64,000 nt of DNA from Planctomycetota bacterium (GTDB taxonomy: Bacteria; Planctomycetota; Phycisphaerae; Phycisphaerales; UBA1924). Position 1 is the first letter of the stretch, and every line of letters begins with the position of its first letter. The notes beneath the pieces were generated by a model that was not told where the DNA came from, made no database searches, and worked only from the letters and a program-made list of their open reading frames with translations. Made by a program: the position numbers and the translations under genes. Positions 26,315-36,167 of this stretch are shown here, one piece after another. Location of the stretch: contig CP053450.1 of assembly GCA_013285505.1 (NCBI GenBank), positions 2,712,796 to 2,776,795 of the forward strand, written 5' to 3'.

Positions 26315-28339
26315 ATGCGCCTGCTCCCCACCATCACCGACCCGTCGCAGATCCGCAACCTCTCCATCGCGGAGCTTGAGGAGCTCGCGGCGGAGATCCG
26401 ACAGGCGATCTGTGACCAGATCGCCAAGACCGGCGGGCACCTTGCCCCTAATCTCGGTGTGGTCGAGCTCACGCTCGCGCTGCACTACGTCTTCGACCTC
26501 TCCCACGACCGGCTCCTCTTCGATGTGGGCCACCAGTGCTATCCGCACAAGCTGCTGACCGGGCGGTATCCGCAGCTCAGCGGCCTGCGAACGAGCAAGG
26601 GCATGTCGGGCTTTCCCGCACCGAGCGAGTCACCGTACGACCTGTTCAGTGTGGGCCACGCGGGAACAGGCATCTCGACCGCGGTCGGTATGGCCCGGGG
26701 CGACACGTTGAACCGCGAGGCCTTTGACCCGGAGACCAACCCCGAGGGACGGCGGGTGGTCACGCTCATCGGCGACGCCTCGATCGTCAATGGGGTGGCG
26801 ATGGAGGGGCTCAACAACGCCGGCACGCTCAAGCGGCAGTTCCTGGTCGTACTCAACGACAACGGGATGAGCATCTCCAAACCTCAGGGTGCGGTGGCGC
26901 AGTACTTCGACCGGCTGCGGATGAGTCATCTCTACGCCGACCTGAAGAAGGGTGCCAAAGGCATCCTGCGGCACGTGCCCGGCGGCTCGCTGATCCACGA
27001 GGCGTACCACCGCACGGGCGAGGCCACCAAGGCGATGGTGAATGACGGGGCGTGGTTCGAGCACTTCGGGCTGATCACGGTTGGTCCGATCGACGGCCAC
27101 TCGCTGCCGGCGCTGATCGAGTTCCTGAGCGAGGCCCGCGACCTCGACCGGCCGATGGTGCTGCACGTCCAGACGGTCAAGGGCAAGGGCTTTGCGTTCA
27201 GCGAGAGTGAGAGTTCCAAGTTTCACTCGCCGCCGGCGTTTGCCAAGTTTGAGGAACAGGGCACGAGCAACTGCCGCGTCGAGCTGCGTTCAGGGGGTAG
27301 GACGTTCACGACCGCGTTTGCCGACGCCCTGTGCGACCTGATGGCCGCGGATGAGCGGGTGGTGACGGCGACGGCGGCGATGCCCGACGGCACGGGAGTC
27401 TCCGAAGCGATGGAGCGGTTCCCGGATCGAGCGTGGGACACCGGCATCTGCGAGAGCCACGCGCTCGACATGATGGCGGGCCTGGCCAAGTGCGGCTACA
27501 AGCCCTTCCTTGCGGTCTACTCGACGTTCTTTCAGAGGGCGTTCGATCAGGCGTTCCAGGAGGCGGCGCTGCAGGGCCTGCCGGTCCGGCTCTGCCTCGA
27601 CCGGGCGGGTCTGGTCGGCGGCGACGGCGCGGTACACCACGGCTTCTGTGACATCTCGTTGCTCCGGACGCTTCCGGAGACCTGCATCACCGCGGCCATC
27701 GACGAGCCGAGCCTGCGGGGGGCGCTCGAGTTCATGCGGACCTACGAGGAAGGCATCTCGGCCGTGCGGTACCCGCGCGATGTCGTGAGCGAGCGATTGC
27801 TCGCCGAGACGTGCCCGCCGTTCCAACTAGGCAAGGCTCGGTGCCTGACCCCGGCGCACGATGTGCTCACCGCCGGGGACGCGGGCGGGGTCGCGCCGGA
27901 CGTGGCGGTGCTGGCCTTCGGTGTGCCCGTGTTCGACGCTCTCGACGCGGCCGAGGCGGTCGCGCCGGATATCAGAGTCGGCGTGTGGGACGCCCGGTTT
28001 GCCAAGCCGGTGGACACCTCACTCATCGCGGCGCTGTTGCGGGAGGGGGTGCCGATCGTCACCGTCGAGGACCACACCATCGTGGGTGGTTTCGGCAGCG
28101 CGGTGCTGGAGGCGGCTCAGGAACTCGGGCTCGACACCTCGTCAATCATCCGCCTCGGTCTGCCCGACGCGTGGATCCATCAGGACCCTCGGAGCTCGCA
28201 GCTCGCCGAGGCCGGAATCGACGCCGCCGGGATCGGTCGGGCTCTGCGGCGTGCCGCTGAGGGCCAGCCCTCGCGGCCGCTGACCGAGCCCAAGCCCAAC
28301 GCCAGCCAGAGCCCGACGGGCTCACAACGGGTACATTGA
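26315..28339 (+). CDS. dxs: 1-deoxy-D-xylulose-5-phosphate synthase
   Basis: 674-residue thiamine diphosphate enzyme that condenses pyruvate with glyceraldehyde-3-phosphate to start the MEP pathway. Landmarks are [39 protein letters not shown], the TPP motif [28 protein letters not shown], the pyrimidine-domain [21 protein letters not shown] and C-terminal [24 protein letters not shown] box lies about 60 nt upstream with AGAAGG near the ATG. The last 25 residues are disordered. Confidence 0.95.
   Translation: MRLLPTITDPSQIRNLSIAELEELAAEIRQAICDQIAKTGGHLAPNLGVVELTLALHYVFDLSHDRLLFDVGHQCYPHKLLTGRYPQLSGLRTSKGMSGFPAPSESPYDLFSVGHAGTGISTAVGMARGDTLNREAFDPETNPEGRRVVTLIGDASIVNGVAMEGLNNAGTLKRQFLVVLNDNGMSISKPQGAVAQYFDRLRMSHLYADLKKGAKGILRHVPGGSLIHEAYHRTGEATKAMVNDGAWFEHFGLITVGPIDGHSLPALIEFLSEARDLDRPMVLHVQTVKGKGFAFSESESSKFHSPPAFAKFEEQGTSNCRVELRSGGRTFTTAFADALCDLMAADERVVTATAAMPDGTGVSEAMERFPDRAWDTGICESHALDMMAGLAKCGYKPFLAVYSTFFQRAFDQAFQEAALQGLPVRLCLDRAGLVGGDGAVHHGFCDISLLRTLPETCITAAIDEPSLRGALEFMRTYEEGISAVRYPRDVVSERLLAETCPPFQLGKARCLTPAHDVLTAGDAGGVAPDVAVLAFGVPVFDALDAAEAVAPDIRVGVWDARFAKPVDTSLIAALLREGVPIVTVEDHTIVGGFGSAVLEAAQELGLDTSSIIRLGLPDAWIHQDPRSSQLAEAGIDAAGIGRALRRAAEGQPSRPLTEPKPNASQSPTGSQRVH
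28332..28337 (+). promoter_or_regulatory. -10 box of nadK (TACATT), overlapping the dxs stop, 6 nt from ATG
   Basis: TACATT, then GACGGC, then ATG at 28344. The final T is also the first base of the dxs TGA. Confidence 0.45.
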
Positions 28340-28343
28340 CGGC

Positions 28344-29220
28344 ATGCCCAGACGTGTGCTGCTCGCGTTCAACCCCGCGTCCTCCGAAACCCGCGAAGCG
28401 GCGGCCCGCGTGCGGGCTGTCGTGGATCGGTACGCCAACTGCGTGGGCGAGACGCCGAGCCGGTCACTTGAGCGTGTCGAGGGCATCGAGGATGTCGATC
28501 TGATCGTTGTGCTCGGGGGCGACGGGACGCTGCTGAGTCAGGCCCGGCGGTTCGTGGACTCCGAGATCCCGCTGCTCGGTGTCAATCTCGGCCGGCTCGG
28601 GTTCATGGCCGAGTTTGATCTCGAGACGATTGAGCGGCAGGGCGAGGCGCTCTTCGGGAACGGGGAGCCGGCGACCGGCGCGCTGCGGATGCTGCGGGCG
28701 GAGGTCTTCGGCGCGGGCGAGTCGGCGGCGAGGTTTGACGGCCTCGCGGCTGAACGAGGCGGCGATTACGGCCGGGTACCCGTTCCGCATGGTCGAGCTC
28801 GCGCTGCGGCTCAACGGCGAGGCGGGGCCGCTGCTCGGCGGGGACGGCCTGGTCGTCTCGACCCCGACGGGGTCCACCGCGTACAACGTCTCGGCGGGGG
28901 GGCCGATCGTTGCCCCCGGGGTGGGCGCACTGACCATCACCCCGATCGCCGCTCACACGCTCTCGTTCCGGCCGATCGTGGTGCCGTCGTCCTCCACGAT
29001 CGAGATCACCGCCCAGCGGGTCAACAACGAACTGGAGCAGGGCGGCACGACGCTGGTGCTCGACGGGCAGGTCCAGACGCCGCTGCACGGGAAGGACCGG
29101 GTCGTCATCACCGGCGACGCGCGGGAGGTGCGGTTTGTCCGCAACCCCGAGGTGGGGTTCTGGGAGACCGTGATCCAGAAACTGCACTGGGGAGCGCAGC
29201 CCCGGATGCGCGGGGGCTGA
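28344..29220 (+). CDS. nadK: NAD kinase (frameshift in sequence)
   Basis: ATP-dependent NAD+ phosphorylation to NADP+. Visible are [15 protein letters not shown] (the GGDG motif), [15 protein letters not shown], then in the next frame [33 protein letters not shown] and [19 protein letters not shown] sequence. The frame changes in GCGGCTG at 28746-28752; restoring GC gives LAALNEAAIT. Repaired length is about 292 residues, as expected. Convergent with the antiporter gene. Confidence 0.92.
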
Positions 29221-29260
29221 CCCGCCCGAAGGCCGCTCGGCGTTTCGGACGACCTGCGAC

Positions 29261-31093
29261 TTACAGCATGAAGAGCTCGTCGGGGTTGACCACGGCGACG
29301 ACTTTCTGACCGGGCTGCGGGTCGGGCTCACGTTCGGCGTTGACGATCGACAGTTTCTTGTCTTCGGTGATGACGAAGAGGATGATCGAGCTGGTGCCGT
29401 ACAGCGTGCGGTAGTCCTCGAAGGTGAACTCCTCACTGAGCGTGGTGACCTTGACGACCCATCCGCTGCCGAGCCGGGAGGAGAGGGCCGCGTAGGTCGC
29501 GTCCTCGGCGAAGAGCGGCCGCCCGGGTGTGTCGCTGCTCTCTTTGCGATCGCGTTTGCCCGACGCCGTCGCGGCGAGCCGGTAGACCTGCGACCGGTCG
29601 AAGATGCGCATGAACCGCAGCGAGACGAGCGTGTTGACCTCGTCGTTGGGTGTCATCGCGAGGACACGCCCGATCCCGGCGAGCTCGAGATTCTCGACAG
29701 TCTCCTCGCTGAGCACGTTCCCGTAGACCGCGTTGAGTCCGGCGAGGCGCGCGGCGCGGATGTGGCCGTAGTTGGTGTCGGTCAGCAGGACGCGGAAGCC
29801 CTGGTCTCGGAGCACGACGGCCAACTCCCGGGCCCACGCCGGGGCGCCCACGAGCAGCAGTCCCTGCGGGTTCGGGGTCGAGAGGCCGAGCCTGCGGGCG
29901 ATCGGGCCGGCGGCCAGGCCGTAGAACGCCACCGTGCCCAGGATCACCGCGAAGGTGTGCGGCACCAGCATCCCGGCGTCCTCGATGTCGAGGCTCTCGT
30001 TCTGCTGCAGGCTGAGGGCGAAGACCGAGGCCACCGCGGCCGCGACGATGCCGCGCGGGGCGACCAACGCCAGGAAGATCCGCTCGTTGGTCTTCAGACC
30101 CGAGCGGAGCGTGGCGATCCACACGCTCGCCGGCCGCACGATGACGATCAGGAAGATCACGAAGAACAGGCTGGGCCAGCCGATGCTGGTCAGCTCCTCC
30201 GGGGACATCCGGGCCCCGAGCACCACGAAGAGCGCGGAGATGAGCAGGACGCGCAGGTTCTCCTTGAACTCGAGGATGTGGTGGACGTTCACGCCTCGGT
30301 AGTTGGCCAGGACCATGCCCATGACCGTGGTCGCGAGCAGGCCGGACTCGTGCTGGATCTCGCCGGAGACAACGAAGACCAAAACCACCAGCAGCAGCGA
30401 GACCGGGTTCTGCAGCGAGTCCGGGATCAGATAGCGTTTGAGCAACTGGGCGAACAGCACGGCCGCGACCACACCGAGGCCGCCGCCCACGAGAATGGTC
30501 ATCATCAGGGCGTGGAGTGTCGCCCCGGCCGCGTCCTGGAAACCGCCGGCCAGGATCACCTCAAAGATCAGCACCGCGAGCAGCGCGCCGATGGGGTCGA
30601 TGACGATGCCCTCCCACCGCAGCACCGGCCCGACCTTGCCCTGCGGCCGGATGTGGGTCAGGAGCGGGCCGATGACCGTCGGCCCGGTGACCACCAGGAT
30701 GCCGCCGAGGAGTGCCGCCAGTTGCCAATCGAGCCCCAGCACCACGCCGCCGGCAAAGGTCGCGAGCGCCCAGGTGACGAGGGCCCCGAGCGTCACCAGC
30801 CGCCGGATCACGGACTTGACCGAGGTGATCTCGCCGAACCTGAGCGTGAGCCCGCCCTCGTAGAGGATCAGCCCGACCGAGAGCGAGACCAGCGGCAGCA
30901 GCAGCTCGCCGAAGACCTTGTCGGGGTTGAGCAGCGGCTCGCCGCCGCGCACCATGGACGCGATCGGGCCGGCCGCGATGCCGGCGAGCAGCAGGAGCAG
31001 GATCGACGGCACCCGGATCCGCCACGCGATCCACTGCGAGCCCACCCCGAGCACGAAGACGATGGCGATGGCGACGATGGGTTCGTGGAACAC
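29261..31093 (-). CDS. CPA1-family Na+/H+ antiporter with C-terminal RCK (TrkA-N) domain
   Basis: 610 residues. About 12 membrane helices span residues 1-390 ([69 protein letters not shown]), the last including the PRG motif of cation/proton antiporters. A cytosolic nucleotide-binding domain follows ([42 protein letters not shown]), then a TrkA-C-like end. The start is the GTG at 31093 behind GGGAG. The RCK domain suggests control by NAD(H) or another nucleotide. The ion is unproven. Confidence 0.9.
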   Translation of the reverse strand: MFHEPIVAIAIVFVLGVGSQWIAWRIRVPSILLLLLAGIAAGPIASMVRGGEPLLNPDKVFGELLLPLVSLSVGLILYEGGLTLRFGEITSVKSVIRRLVTLGALVTWALATFAGGVVLGLDWQLAALLGGILVVTGPTVIGPLLTHIRPQGKVGPVLRWEGIVIDPIGALLAVLIFEVILAGGFQDAAGATLHALMMTILVGGGLGVVAAVLFAQLLKRYLIPDSLQNPVSLLLVVLVFVVSGEIQHESGLLATTVMGMVLANYRGVNVHHILEFKENLRVLLISALFVVLGARMSPEELTSIGWPSLFFVIFLIVIVRPASVWIATLRSGLKTNERIFLALVAPRGIVAAAVASVFALSLQQNESLDIEDAGMLVPHTFAVILGTVAFYGLAAGPIARRLGLSTPNPQGLLLVGAPAWARELAVVLRDQGFRVLLTDTNYGHIRAARLAGLNAVYGNVLSEETVENLELAGIGRVLAMTPNDEVNTLVSLRFMRIFDRSQVYRLAATASGKRDRKESSDTPGRPLFAEDATYAALSSRLGSGWVVKVTTLSEEFTFEDYRTLYGTSSIILFVITEDKKLSIVNAEREPDPQPGQKVVAVVNPDELFML

Positions 31094-31116
31094 GCAGCAC
31101 TCCCGGGTGAAGCCAC

Positions 31117-31122
31117 AGCATA
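31117..31122 (-). promoter_or_regulatory. -10 box of the antiporter gene (TATGCT)
   Basis: TATGCT on the minus strand, 23 nt upstream of the GTG. It shares TA with the plus-strand TAAACT at 31121-31126. Confidence 0.4.
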
Positions 31123-31126
31123 AACT
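31121..31126 (+). promoter_or_regulatory. -10 box of sixA (TAAACT)
   Basis: TAAACT lies 20 nt before the ATG at 31147 and overlaps the divergent TATGCT box by two bases. Confidence 0.4.
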
Positions 31127-31146
31127 GCCCGAATGGAGAATGCGCG

Positions 31147-31626
31147 ATGCGGCTGTACCTGATTCGACACGGCAAGGCGGAACGGCAGAGCGACTCGGGT
31201 CTGGACGCCGACCGCCGGCTGGCCCCGCGGGGGAGCGGCAGGCCGAGTGGCTCGGCGGCGCGCTGCAGGCCGCCGACGACTCGCCGGGCCGGATCGTGGC
31301 GAGCCCGGCCGCGCGGGCGTCGCGGACGGCCGAACTCATCGCCAGCGCCCCTCGGGCTCGGTGTCGAGCATCGGGACGAGGTCGGTTTGAGCACGACCTC
31401 CTCTCAAGTGATCGATCTGATCGCGCACGCCCCGGCCGGTGCCTGCCTGGCACTCGTCGGGCACAACCCGACGCTGAGCATGGTGGCCGACGTTCTGGTG
31501 CACGGGCCGAGCCCGTCGTGCCGGATCGGCCTGCGGACGGGGGAGGCGGCGGTTCTGGAACTGGCGGACCCGGCCGATCCGATCGGCTCGGCGACGCTGC
31601 TCGGCCTGCTGCGGCTGGACGATTGA
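31147..31626 (+). CDS. sixA: SixA-like phosphohistidine phosphatase (two compensating indels)
   Basis: Histidine-phosphatase-superfamily protein of about 159 residues; SixA removes phosphate from His phosphotransfer domains. The RHG motif is YLIRHGKAERQSD. The segment 31233-31350 reads as protein only in another frame (ERQAEWLGGALQAADDSPG, SPAARASRTAELIA). A G-run one base short (31229-31233) and a C-run one base long (31348-31351) shift out and back, so the gene stays open. The tail VGHNPTLSMVADVLV carries the second catalytic His. TGGAG precedes the ATG. Confidence 0.85.
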   Translation: MRLYLIRHGKAERQSDSGLDADRRLAPRGSGRPSGSAARCRPPTTRRAGSWRARPRGRRGRPNSSPAPLGLGVEHRDEVGLSTTSSQVIDLIAHAPAGACLALVGHNPTLSMVADVLVHGPSPSCRIGLRTGEAAVLELADPADPIGSATLLGLLRLDD

Positions 31627-31662
31627 CGGGGCCGCCCCCGGCGGCGAGCCGGAAGAGGGAAG

Positions 31663-31736
31663 CATCCCGGGGAGGACTCGAACCTCCGACCTGCCGATTA
31701 GAAGTCGGCTGCTCTATCCAACTGAGCTACCGGGAC
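31663..31736 (-). tRNA. tRNA-Arg (anticodon TCT)
   Basis: Minus-strand cloverleaf of 74 nt. The acceptor is GTCCCGG/CCGGGAT, the D arm contains AGCTCAGTTGGATAGAGC, the anticodon arm is GCCGA-CTTCTAA-TCGGC with TCT in the loop, and the T arm is GGAGG-TTCGAGT-CCTCC. CCA is not encoded. It reads AGA codons, which are rare in this GC-rich genome. Confidence 0.95.
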
Positions 31737-31758
31737 TCGCGCCGCGAGGGCGGTGGCG

Positions 31759-31764
31759 TAGTCT
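31759..31764 (+). promoter_or_regulatory. -10-like box (TAGTCT) toward the endonuclease-phosphatase gene
   Basis: TAGTCT on the plus strand, offset by one base from the minus-strand TAGACT of the tRNA. A second candidate, TACTCT, is at 31764-31769. Confidence 0.35.
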
Positions 31765-31765
31765 A
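31760..31765 (-). promoter_or_regulatory. -10-like box (TAGACT) of the tRNA-Arg gene
   Basis: TAGACT lies about 24 bases before the mature 5' end. TAGTCTA reads as a -10 box on both strands. Confidence 0.4.
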
Positions 31766-31862
31766 CTCTGGGGTCGGGCCGAAAGACGAGCGGCCCGGCG
31801 TGACGGATCAGTGAGCCGTTTGGCACGGCAAACGCACGAGAGACCGCCTTTTGAGGGAATTC

Positions 31863-33104
31863 ATGCGGACCAGACTGAACGAGTGTGCTTTGGCGTTGTG
31901 GATGATCGGGATCGTGATGCTGGTTCCGTCGGTCGCCGCGAGTCAGGATGCGGGTCAGTCGCCAGCACGGGGGGGCTCGGTCACCCTGCGCGTCGCGACG
32001 TTCAATCTGGAGGACGTCCGCACCGAGGCCCTGTTGCGGGACGACGACCCGAGGCTCTGCGCGCTTGCGGAGGTCATCCAACGGATTCGGCCCAACATCC
32101 TGCTGCTCAACGAGATCACCTACGACGTGCCGGGGGCACCGGAAGTCCCCGCCGACGCCGAGGCGGGGCAGAACGGGCGGCGGTTCGCCGAGCACTATCT
32201 GGCTGTGCCGCAGGCCGAGGGGCTGCGCGGGCTCCGATTCACCGCGTTCATGGCCCCGACGAACACGGGCATGCCCAGCGGGTTTGATCTCGATCGGTCG
32301 GGCGAGGTGGTGTCGGAGTTCCCCGAGCCCGAGCCGTCGGGCCAAACCGCCGAGGGCCGGGCCTTCGGGGGCGACTGCTGGGGGTTCGGCACGTTTCCCG
32401 GACAGTACGGCATGGCCCTGCTGGTCGACAGCCGCCTGACGATCAAGACCGAGGATGTCCGGACATTCCGGCTGCTGCCCTGGAGCTACATGCCCGGAGC
32501 CTTCCTGCCGCGGGACCCCGAGACTCGGGAGCCGTGGTATGACGAGGAGGAACTCGGCCTGTTCCGCCTGAGTTCCAAGAGCCACTGGGATGTGCCGGTG
32601 GTGCTGCCGAACGGCCGTGTGGTCCACCTGCTCTGCAGCCATCCGACGCCGCCGGCGTTCGACGGCCCGGAGATGCGCAACAAGCGGCGGAACTTCGACG
32701 AGATCCGGTTCTGGGCCGACTACATCGCCGACGAGCCCTACATCGTGGACGACACCAACCGGCCCGGCGGGCTCGGTCGCGGCGCAGCGTTTGTGATCCT
32801 CGGCGATCTCAACGCCGATCCGGACGAGGGCTCGAGCTTCAAGGACCCCATCGAGCGGTTCCTGCTGTCCAATCCGCGGATCGAGGCGGGGTCGGTCCCG
32901 AGGAGCGACATCGCGATCGAGGGCCTGGACGACGATGACACGTCCGGATTCCGGCTCCGGGTCGACTACGTGCTCCCGTCGCGGGGCGTGGCGGTCCTCG
33001 GCTCGGGGGTCTGGCGGGAGATCCCGGGTTCGCGGCCTGAGTTCCCGAGCGACCATTTCCCGGTCTGGGCGGACCTGCGGTTTGGGCCCCCGCCTGCGCG
33101 GTAA
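31863..33104 (+). CDS. Secreted endonuclease/exonuclease/phosphatase (EEP) family protein
   Basis: 413 residues with a signal peptide (LALWMIGIVMLVPSVAASQ). EEP fold motifs are RVATFNLEDV, LLLNEITYD (metal-binding Glu), HLLCSHPTPPAFDG (catalytic His), FVILGDLNADP (Asp, Asn) and FPSDHFPVWADL (terminal Asp-His). It is an exported Mg-dependent phosphodiesterase or nuclease, substrate unknown. The start is the ATG at 31863 behind TGAGGGA. The gene ends one base before the next ATG. Confidence 0.88.
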   Translation: MRTRLNECALALWMIGIVMLVPSVAASQDAGQSPARGGSVTLRVATFNLEDVRTEALLRDDDPRLCALAEVIQRIRPNILLLNEITYDVPGAPEVPADAEAGQNGRRFAEHYLAVPQAEGLRGLRFTAFMAPTNTGMPSGFDLDRSGEVVSEFPEPEPSGQTAEGRAFGGDCWGFGTFPGQYGMALLVDSRLTIKTEDVRTFRLLPWSYMPGAFLPRDPETREPWYDEEELGLFRLSSKSHWDVPVVLPNGRVVHLLCSHPTPPAFDGPEMRNKRRNFDEIRFWADYIADEPYIVDDTNRPGGLGRGAAFVILGDLNADPDEGSSFKDPIERFLLSNPRIEAGSVPRSDIAIEGLDDDDTSGFRLRVDYVLPSRGVAVLGSGVWREIPGSRPEFPSDHFPVWADLRFGPPPAR

Positions 33105-34194
33105 ATGCCTACAGTGACCACGGATGGGGCCGCCCACGGCTGGGCTGACCTCGCCGGACGGGAGCACACGTTGAGCCGAGTCGCATCAGCCCATTCCCCG
33201 GCCCAGTCCCCGGTGAGGTCGGCGGCCCGGTCCGACGCCGGCCCCGATGCAGATTCGAGCCCTTGGCGCAGGTCTCTCGCGGCCTACGTCGAGACCACCA
33301 AACCCGGCATCACCAAGCTGGTCACGATCACCTCGATGGTCGGGCTCGGCATGGCCCTCGCCCAGCGCTGGATCGCCGGCGACCGAGTCTGGAGCGGTTG
33401 GGACCTGGCGGTCATCGTCGTCGGCTCGATCGTCGGCACCGCGGCTCTCTGCCAGCGGGGCCAACGCCCTGAACCAGTGGGCCGAGCGCGATCGCGACGG
33501 ACTCATGCCCCGGACCGCCAAGCGGCCCCTGCCCTCCGGCACGCTCCTGCCCTCTCGGGTCTTCGCCGTGGCTTCGGCGCTGGTCGTGCTGGGGCTCGGC
33601 GTGCTGTGGTTGACCAGCGGGCTGGCCGCGATGTGTGTTTCCGCCGCCTGCGTCGGGGTCTACCTGTTCCTGTACACCCCGCTGAAGACCCAGACGTGGA
33701 CCGCCACGCTTGTCGGCGCCATCCCCGGAGCGCTGCCGCCGCTGATCGGGTGGTGTGCCGGTTACCGCGAATTCGGGTTTGGGGCGGCCGTCGCGCCGGG
33801 CGGGGTCGCGCTGTTCATGCTCATGTTTGTGTGGCAGCTCCCCCACTTCCTGGCGATCGCGTGGATGTACCGCGAGGACTACGCCCGCGGCGGGCACGCG
33901 GTGCTGCCGGTGGTTGACAAGAGCGGCGTGAAGACCTCGATCGTTATCGCGGTGTTCACGGTGCTGCTCATCCCCGCGACCATCTCGCCGGTGATCGCCA
34001 TGCCCAGAGTGCTCGGCCCGCTCTCGCTGTTTACCGCGGCCGTCAGCGGCCTGCTGTTCGCCGGTCTGGTCGCCCGTCTGCTGAAGACCCGCACGCGTGA
34101 GCACGCCCGCGCGGTCTTCTTCGCGTCGATCATCCACCTGCCGCTCCTGCTGGTGGTGATGGTGCTCGACGCGTTCGTTCGCACGTTCTTCTGA
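33105..34194 (+). CDS. ctaB: Protoheme IX farnesyltransferase (heme o synthase; frameshift in sequence)
   Basis: UbiA-family membrane prenyltransferase that makes heme o for haem-copper oxidases. YVETTKPGITKLVTITSMVGLGMA opens the membrane domain. The first Asp-rich motif is NALNQWAERDRDGLMPRTAKRPLPSG. YTPLKTQTWTATLVGAIPGALPPLIGW and LPHFLAIAWMYREDYARGG are also family-typical. Restoring GC in GCGGCTC at 33442-33448 gives GTAALSASGANALNQW and about 363 residues. The start is the ATG at 33105, next to the upstream stop, or the GTG at 33114; the first 55 residues are a soluble extension. SCO1 follows, so the two serve cytochrome oxidase assembly. Confidence 0.92.
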
Positions 34195-34274
34195 GCGGTG
34201 GCGGGCGACTGAATGTTCCGGACTGTCGGGGCGCAGCGACTCGGGATCGAGTCTGCGCGCAAAGGAGTGGCGCG

Positions 34275-35018
34275 ATGCCGAAGTGGATCCTTGGACTGTT
34301 GATCGTGGTAACCACGTTCGCCCTGCTCGCTTCTATCGCCGTGCTCCGCGTTCGCTCCGCCCAGCCTCAGACCGATCTCGACACGACGACATCCGCCAAC
34401 GGCACCATCATCGCCGCCGCGCCGGGCACCAACGCCGCGCAGGTCGGTGCCCGAGACGCCTCCGGAAAGCGAGTTCTGATCCCGCGCCCGGGGCTCGAGG
34501 GCTACTCGATTCCCGGATTCTCGCTCGTGAATCAGGACGGCGACCCGGTCGATGAGTCGGTGCTCGAGGGCGAGATCACCGTCGTCGCGTTCGTGTTTAC
34601 CAACTGCCAGCTCGCCTGCCCCGCCATCACGGCGAACATGAAGATCGTCTACAGCCAGCTCGAGGACACCCCGGTGCGGTTCCTGAGCATCAGTGTGGAC
34701 CCCGAGCACGACACGCCGGAGGTGCTGCGGGCGTACGCCGACCGCATGAGCATCGACACCTCCAGGTGGCCCTTCCTCACCGGTGAAGACGGCGAGGCCA
34801 CCCGGGTTGTCGAGGAGAGCATGCAGTTCGAGATCTCCGACGACCCCGACGACGCCAACATCATCACGCTCGACGATGGCTCCACGATGCGGAACATCCG
34901 CCACCCCATCAAGCTGTTCCTGGTCGGGCCGGACCGGCAGATCCTCGACTTCTGTGCCCCGACCCTCCGAGCGGAGCGCGAGCGGTTCACGGCGTTGGCA
35001 CGCAAGGCCGCCGAGTAG
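34275..35018 (+). CDS. SCO1/SenC family copper chaperone
   Basis: 247-residue membrane-anchored thioredoxin-fold protein (anchor WILGLLIVVTTFALLASIAVL). The copper-binding CxxxC is FTNCQLACPAIT, and the conserved His is in RNIRHPIKLFLVG. SCO proteins load or reduce the CuA site of cytochrome oxidase, consistent with ctaB next door. The C-terminal domain has an acidic stretch (SDDPDDANIITLDDG) that may be a lineage insertion. AAAGGAG lies 7 nt before the ATG. Confidence 0.92.
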   Translation: MPKWILGLLIVVTTFALLASIAVLRVRSAQPQTDLDTTTSANGTIIAAAPGTNAAQVGARDASGKRVLIPRPGLEGYSIPGFSLVNQDGDPVDESVLEGEITVVAFVFTNCQLACPAITANMKIVYSQLEDTPVRFLSISVDPEHDTPEVLRAYADRMSIDTSRWPFLTGEDGEATRVVEESMQFEISDDPDDANIITLDDGSTMRNIRHPIKLFLVGPDRQILDFCAPTLRAERERFTALARKAAE

Positions 35019-35059
35019 AGAGGCCGGCATCCCCCGCGGCTGCGCCAATTCGACGGGGC

Positions 35060-35087
35060 TTGACGGGCCGCCTCCGGTGGCTACGCT
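35060..35087 (+). promoter_or_regulatory. Promoter of the histidine operon (TTGACG-16-TACGCT)
   Basis: TTGACG (35060-35065) and TACGCT (35082-35087) are separated by 16 bp, the best -35/-10 pair seen in the window. The predicted start site is near 35094-35095, next to the leader ATG at 35096. Confidence 0.6.
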
Positions 35088-35095
35088 TCTCCCGA

Positions 35096-35158
35096 ATGTT
35101 CAGCCGCCAGTCCCATCACACCCACCATCTGCCGCATCTCCACACGGAGTGCCGGTGA
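35096..35158 (+). CDS. hisL: Histidine operon leader peptide
   Basis: A 20-codon frame whose peptide contains SHHTHHLPHLH, six His codons (three CAT, three CAC) in ten residues, ending TECR. It lies about 130 bp upstream of hisG, between a promoter and a terminator-like hairpin. In classical his attenuation, ribosomes stalling at His codons when charged tRNA-His is low prevent terminator formation. The sequence is unlike the enteric HisL (a run of seven His), but the design is the same. No Shine-Dalgarno is seen, and the ATG is almost at the predicted transcription start. Confidence 0.8.
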   Translation: MFSRQSHHTHHLPHLHTECR

Positions 35159-35197
35159 TCTTGGTGGCCTGAGGGACGATCGCAACCCAGGACGACC

Positions 35198-35230
35198 AAC
35201 GCCGGCCCTTGTGCCGGCGTTCTCTTTGGG
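35198..35230 (+). terminator. Attenuator hairpin of the histidine operon
   Basis: A 9-bp perfect stem AACGCCGGC/GCCGGCGTT (35198-35206 with 35213-35221) and 6-nt loop CCTTGT, followed by CTCTTTGGG. The T-tract is short. Position 40 nt after the leader stop and 60 nt before hisG fits an attenuator. The competing antiterminator pairing was not worked out. Confidence 0.7.
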
Positions 35231-35291
35231 TTGATCCCCAGATCTGAACATCGCGCTCGGGGCCGGCCACGCCGCAAGGAGCCCCGAGACC

Positions 35292-36167
35292 ATGACCCCA
35301 GCAACCGATCCAGGCATTCTCCGATTCGCGATCCCCAAGGGCCGCATGTACGACGGCGTCGCGTCGCTGCTCAGCGCGGCCGGGCTGGGCGTGCGCGTCT
35401 CATCACGCAACTACCGGCCCTCCCTCCCGCTCGACGACTTTGAGGTCAAGATCCTTAAGCCGCGGGCGATCGTCGAGATGCTCGCGCTGGGGGCCCGCGA
35501 CCTCGGCTTCGCCGGGGCCGACTGGGTCGCCGAGGAACGTGCCGACCTGGTCGAGCTGCTCGACACGGGGCTCGACCGCGTGCGGCTCGTGGCGGCCGCG
35601 CCGCGCGATCTGCTAGAGAACGGGAGGTTGCCCGCGCGGCCGCTGGTGGTCGCGTCGGAATACGAGAAGCTCACCCGGCGGTGGATCGAGGAGCGCGGGC
35701 TCGATGCGACGCTGCTCCACTCCTACGGCGCAACCGAGGTGCTCCCGCCGGAGGACGCCGACTGCATCGTGGACAACACCGCGACTGGCTCGACTCTCGC
35801 GGCCAACAGCCTCGACATCATCGATGAGCTGATAGTCTCCTCGACAAAGCTCTACGCCTCGGTCAGCGCCATGGACGACCCCGGCAAGCGGAGCCGCATC
35901 GAGACCTTCGCGATGCTCGTCGATTCGGTGCTCGAGGCCCGGAGCCGCGTCATGCTGGAACTCAACGTCTCGGCCGACCGCCTCGAACGTGTCGTCGCGG
36001 CCCTGCCGTGTATGCGCGAGCCGACGGTTGCCCCGCTCCACGGCGAGGGTGGGTACGCGGTCAAGGCGGCGGTGCGGCGGGCGGACCTGCCCGGCATCAT
36101 CCCCACGCTCCGCGCCGCGGGCGGCACCGACATCGTCGTGACCCAGCCGGAGCAGATCGTGCCATGA
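35292..36167 (+). CDS. hisG: ATP phosphoribosyltransferase, long form
   Basis: First enzyme of histidine synthesis (ATP + PRPP). 291 residues: catalytic domain FAIPKGRMYDGVASLL, then PRPP loop region DCIVDNTATGSTLAANSLDII, and a C-terminal ACT-like regulatory domain (about residues 215-291, VMLELNVSADRLERVVAALPCMREPTVAPL). The C-terminal domain makes this the long form, which is inhibited directly by histidine and needs no HisZ. The stop overlaps the hisC start (ATGA). Confidence 0.95.
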   Translation: MTPATDPGILRFAIPKGRMYDGVASLLSAAGLGVRVSSRNYRPSLPLDDFEVKILKPRAIVEMLALGARDLGFAGADWVAEERADLVELLDTGLDRVRLVAAAPRDLLENGRLPARPLVVASEYEKLTRRWIEERGLDATLLHSYGATEVLPPEDADCIVDNTATGSTLAANSLDIIDELIVSSTKLYASVSAMDDPGKRSRIETFAMLVDSVLEARSRVMLELNVSADRLERVVAALPCMREPTVAPLHGEGGYAVKAAVRRADLPGIIPTLRAAGGTDIVVTQPEQIVP

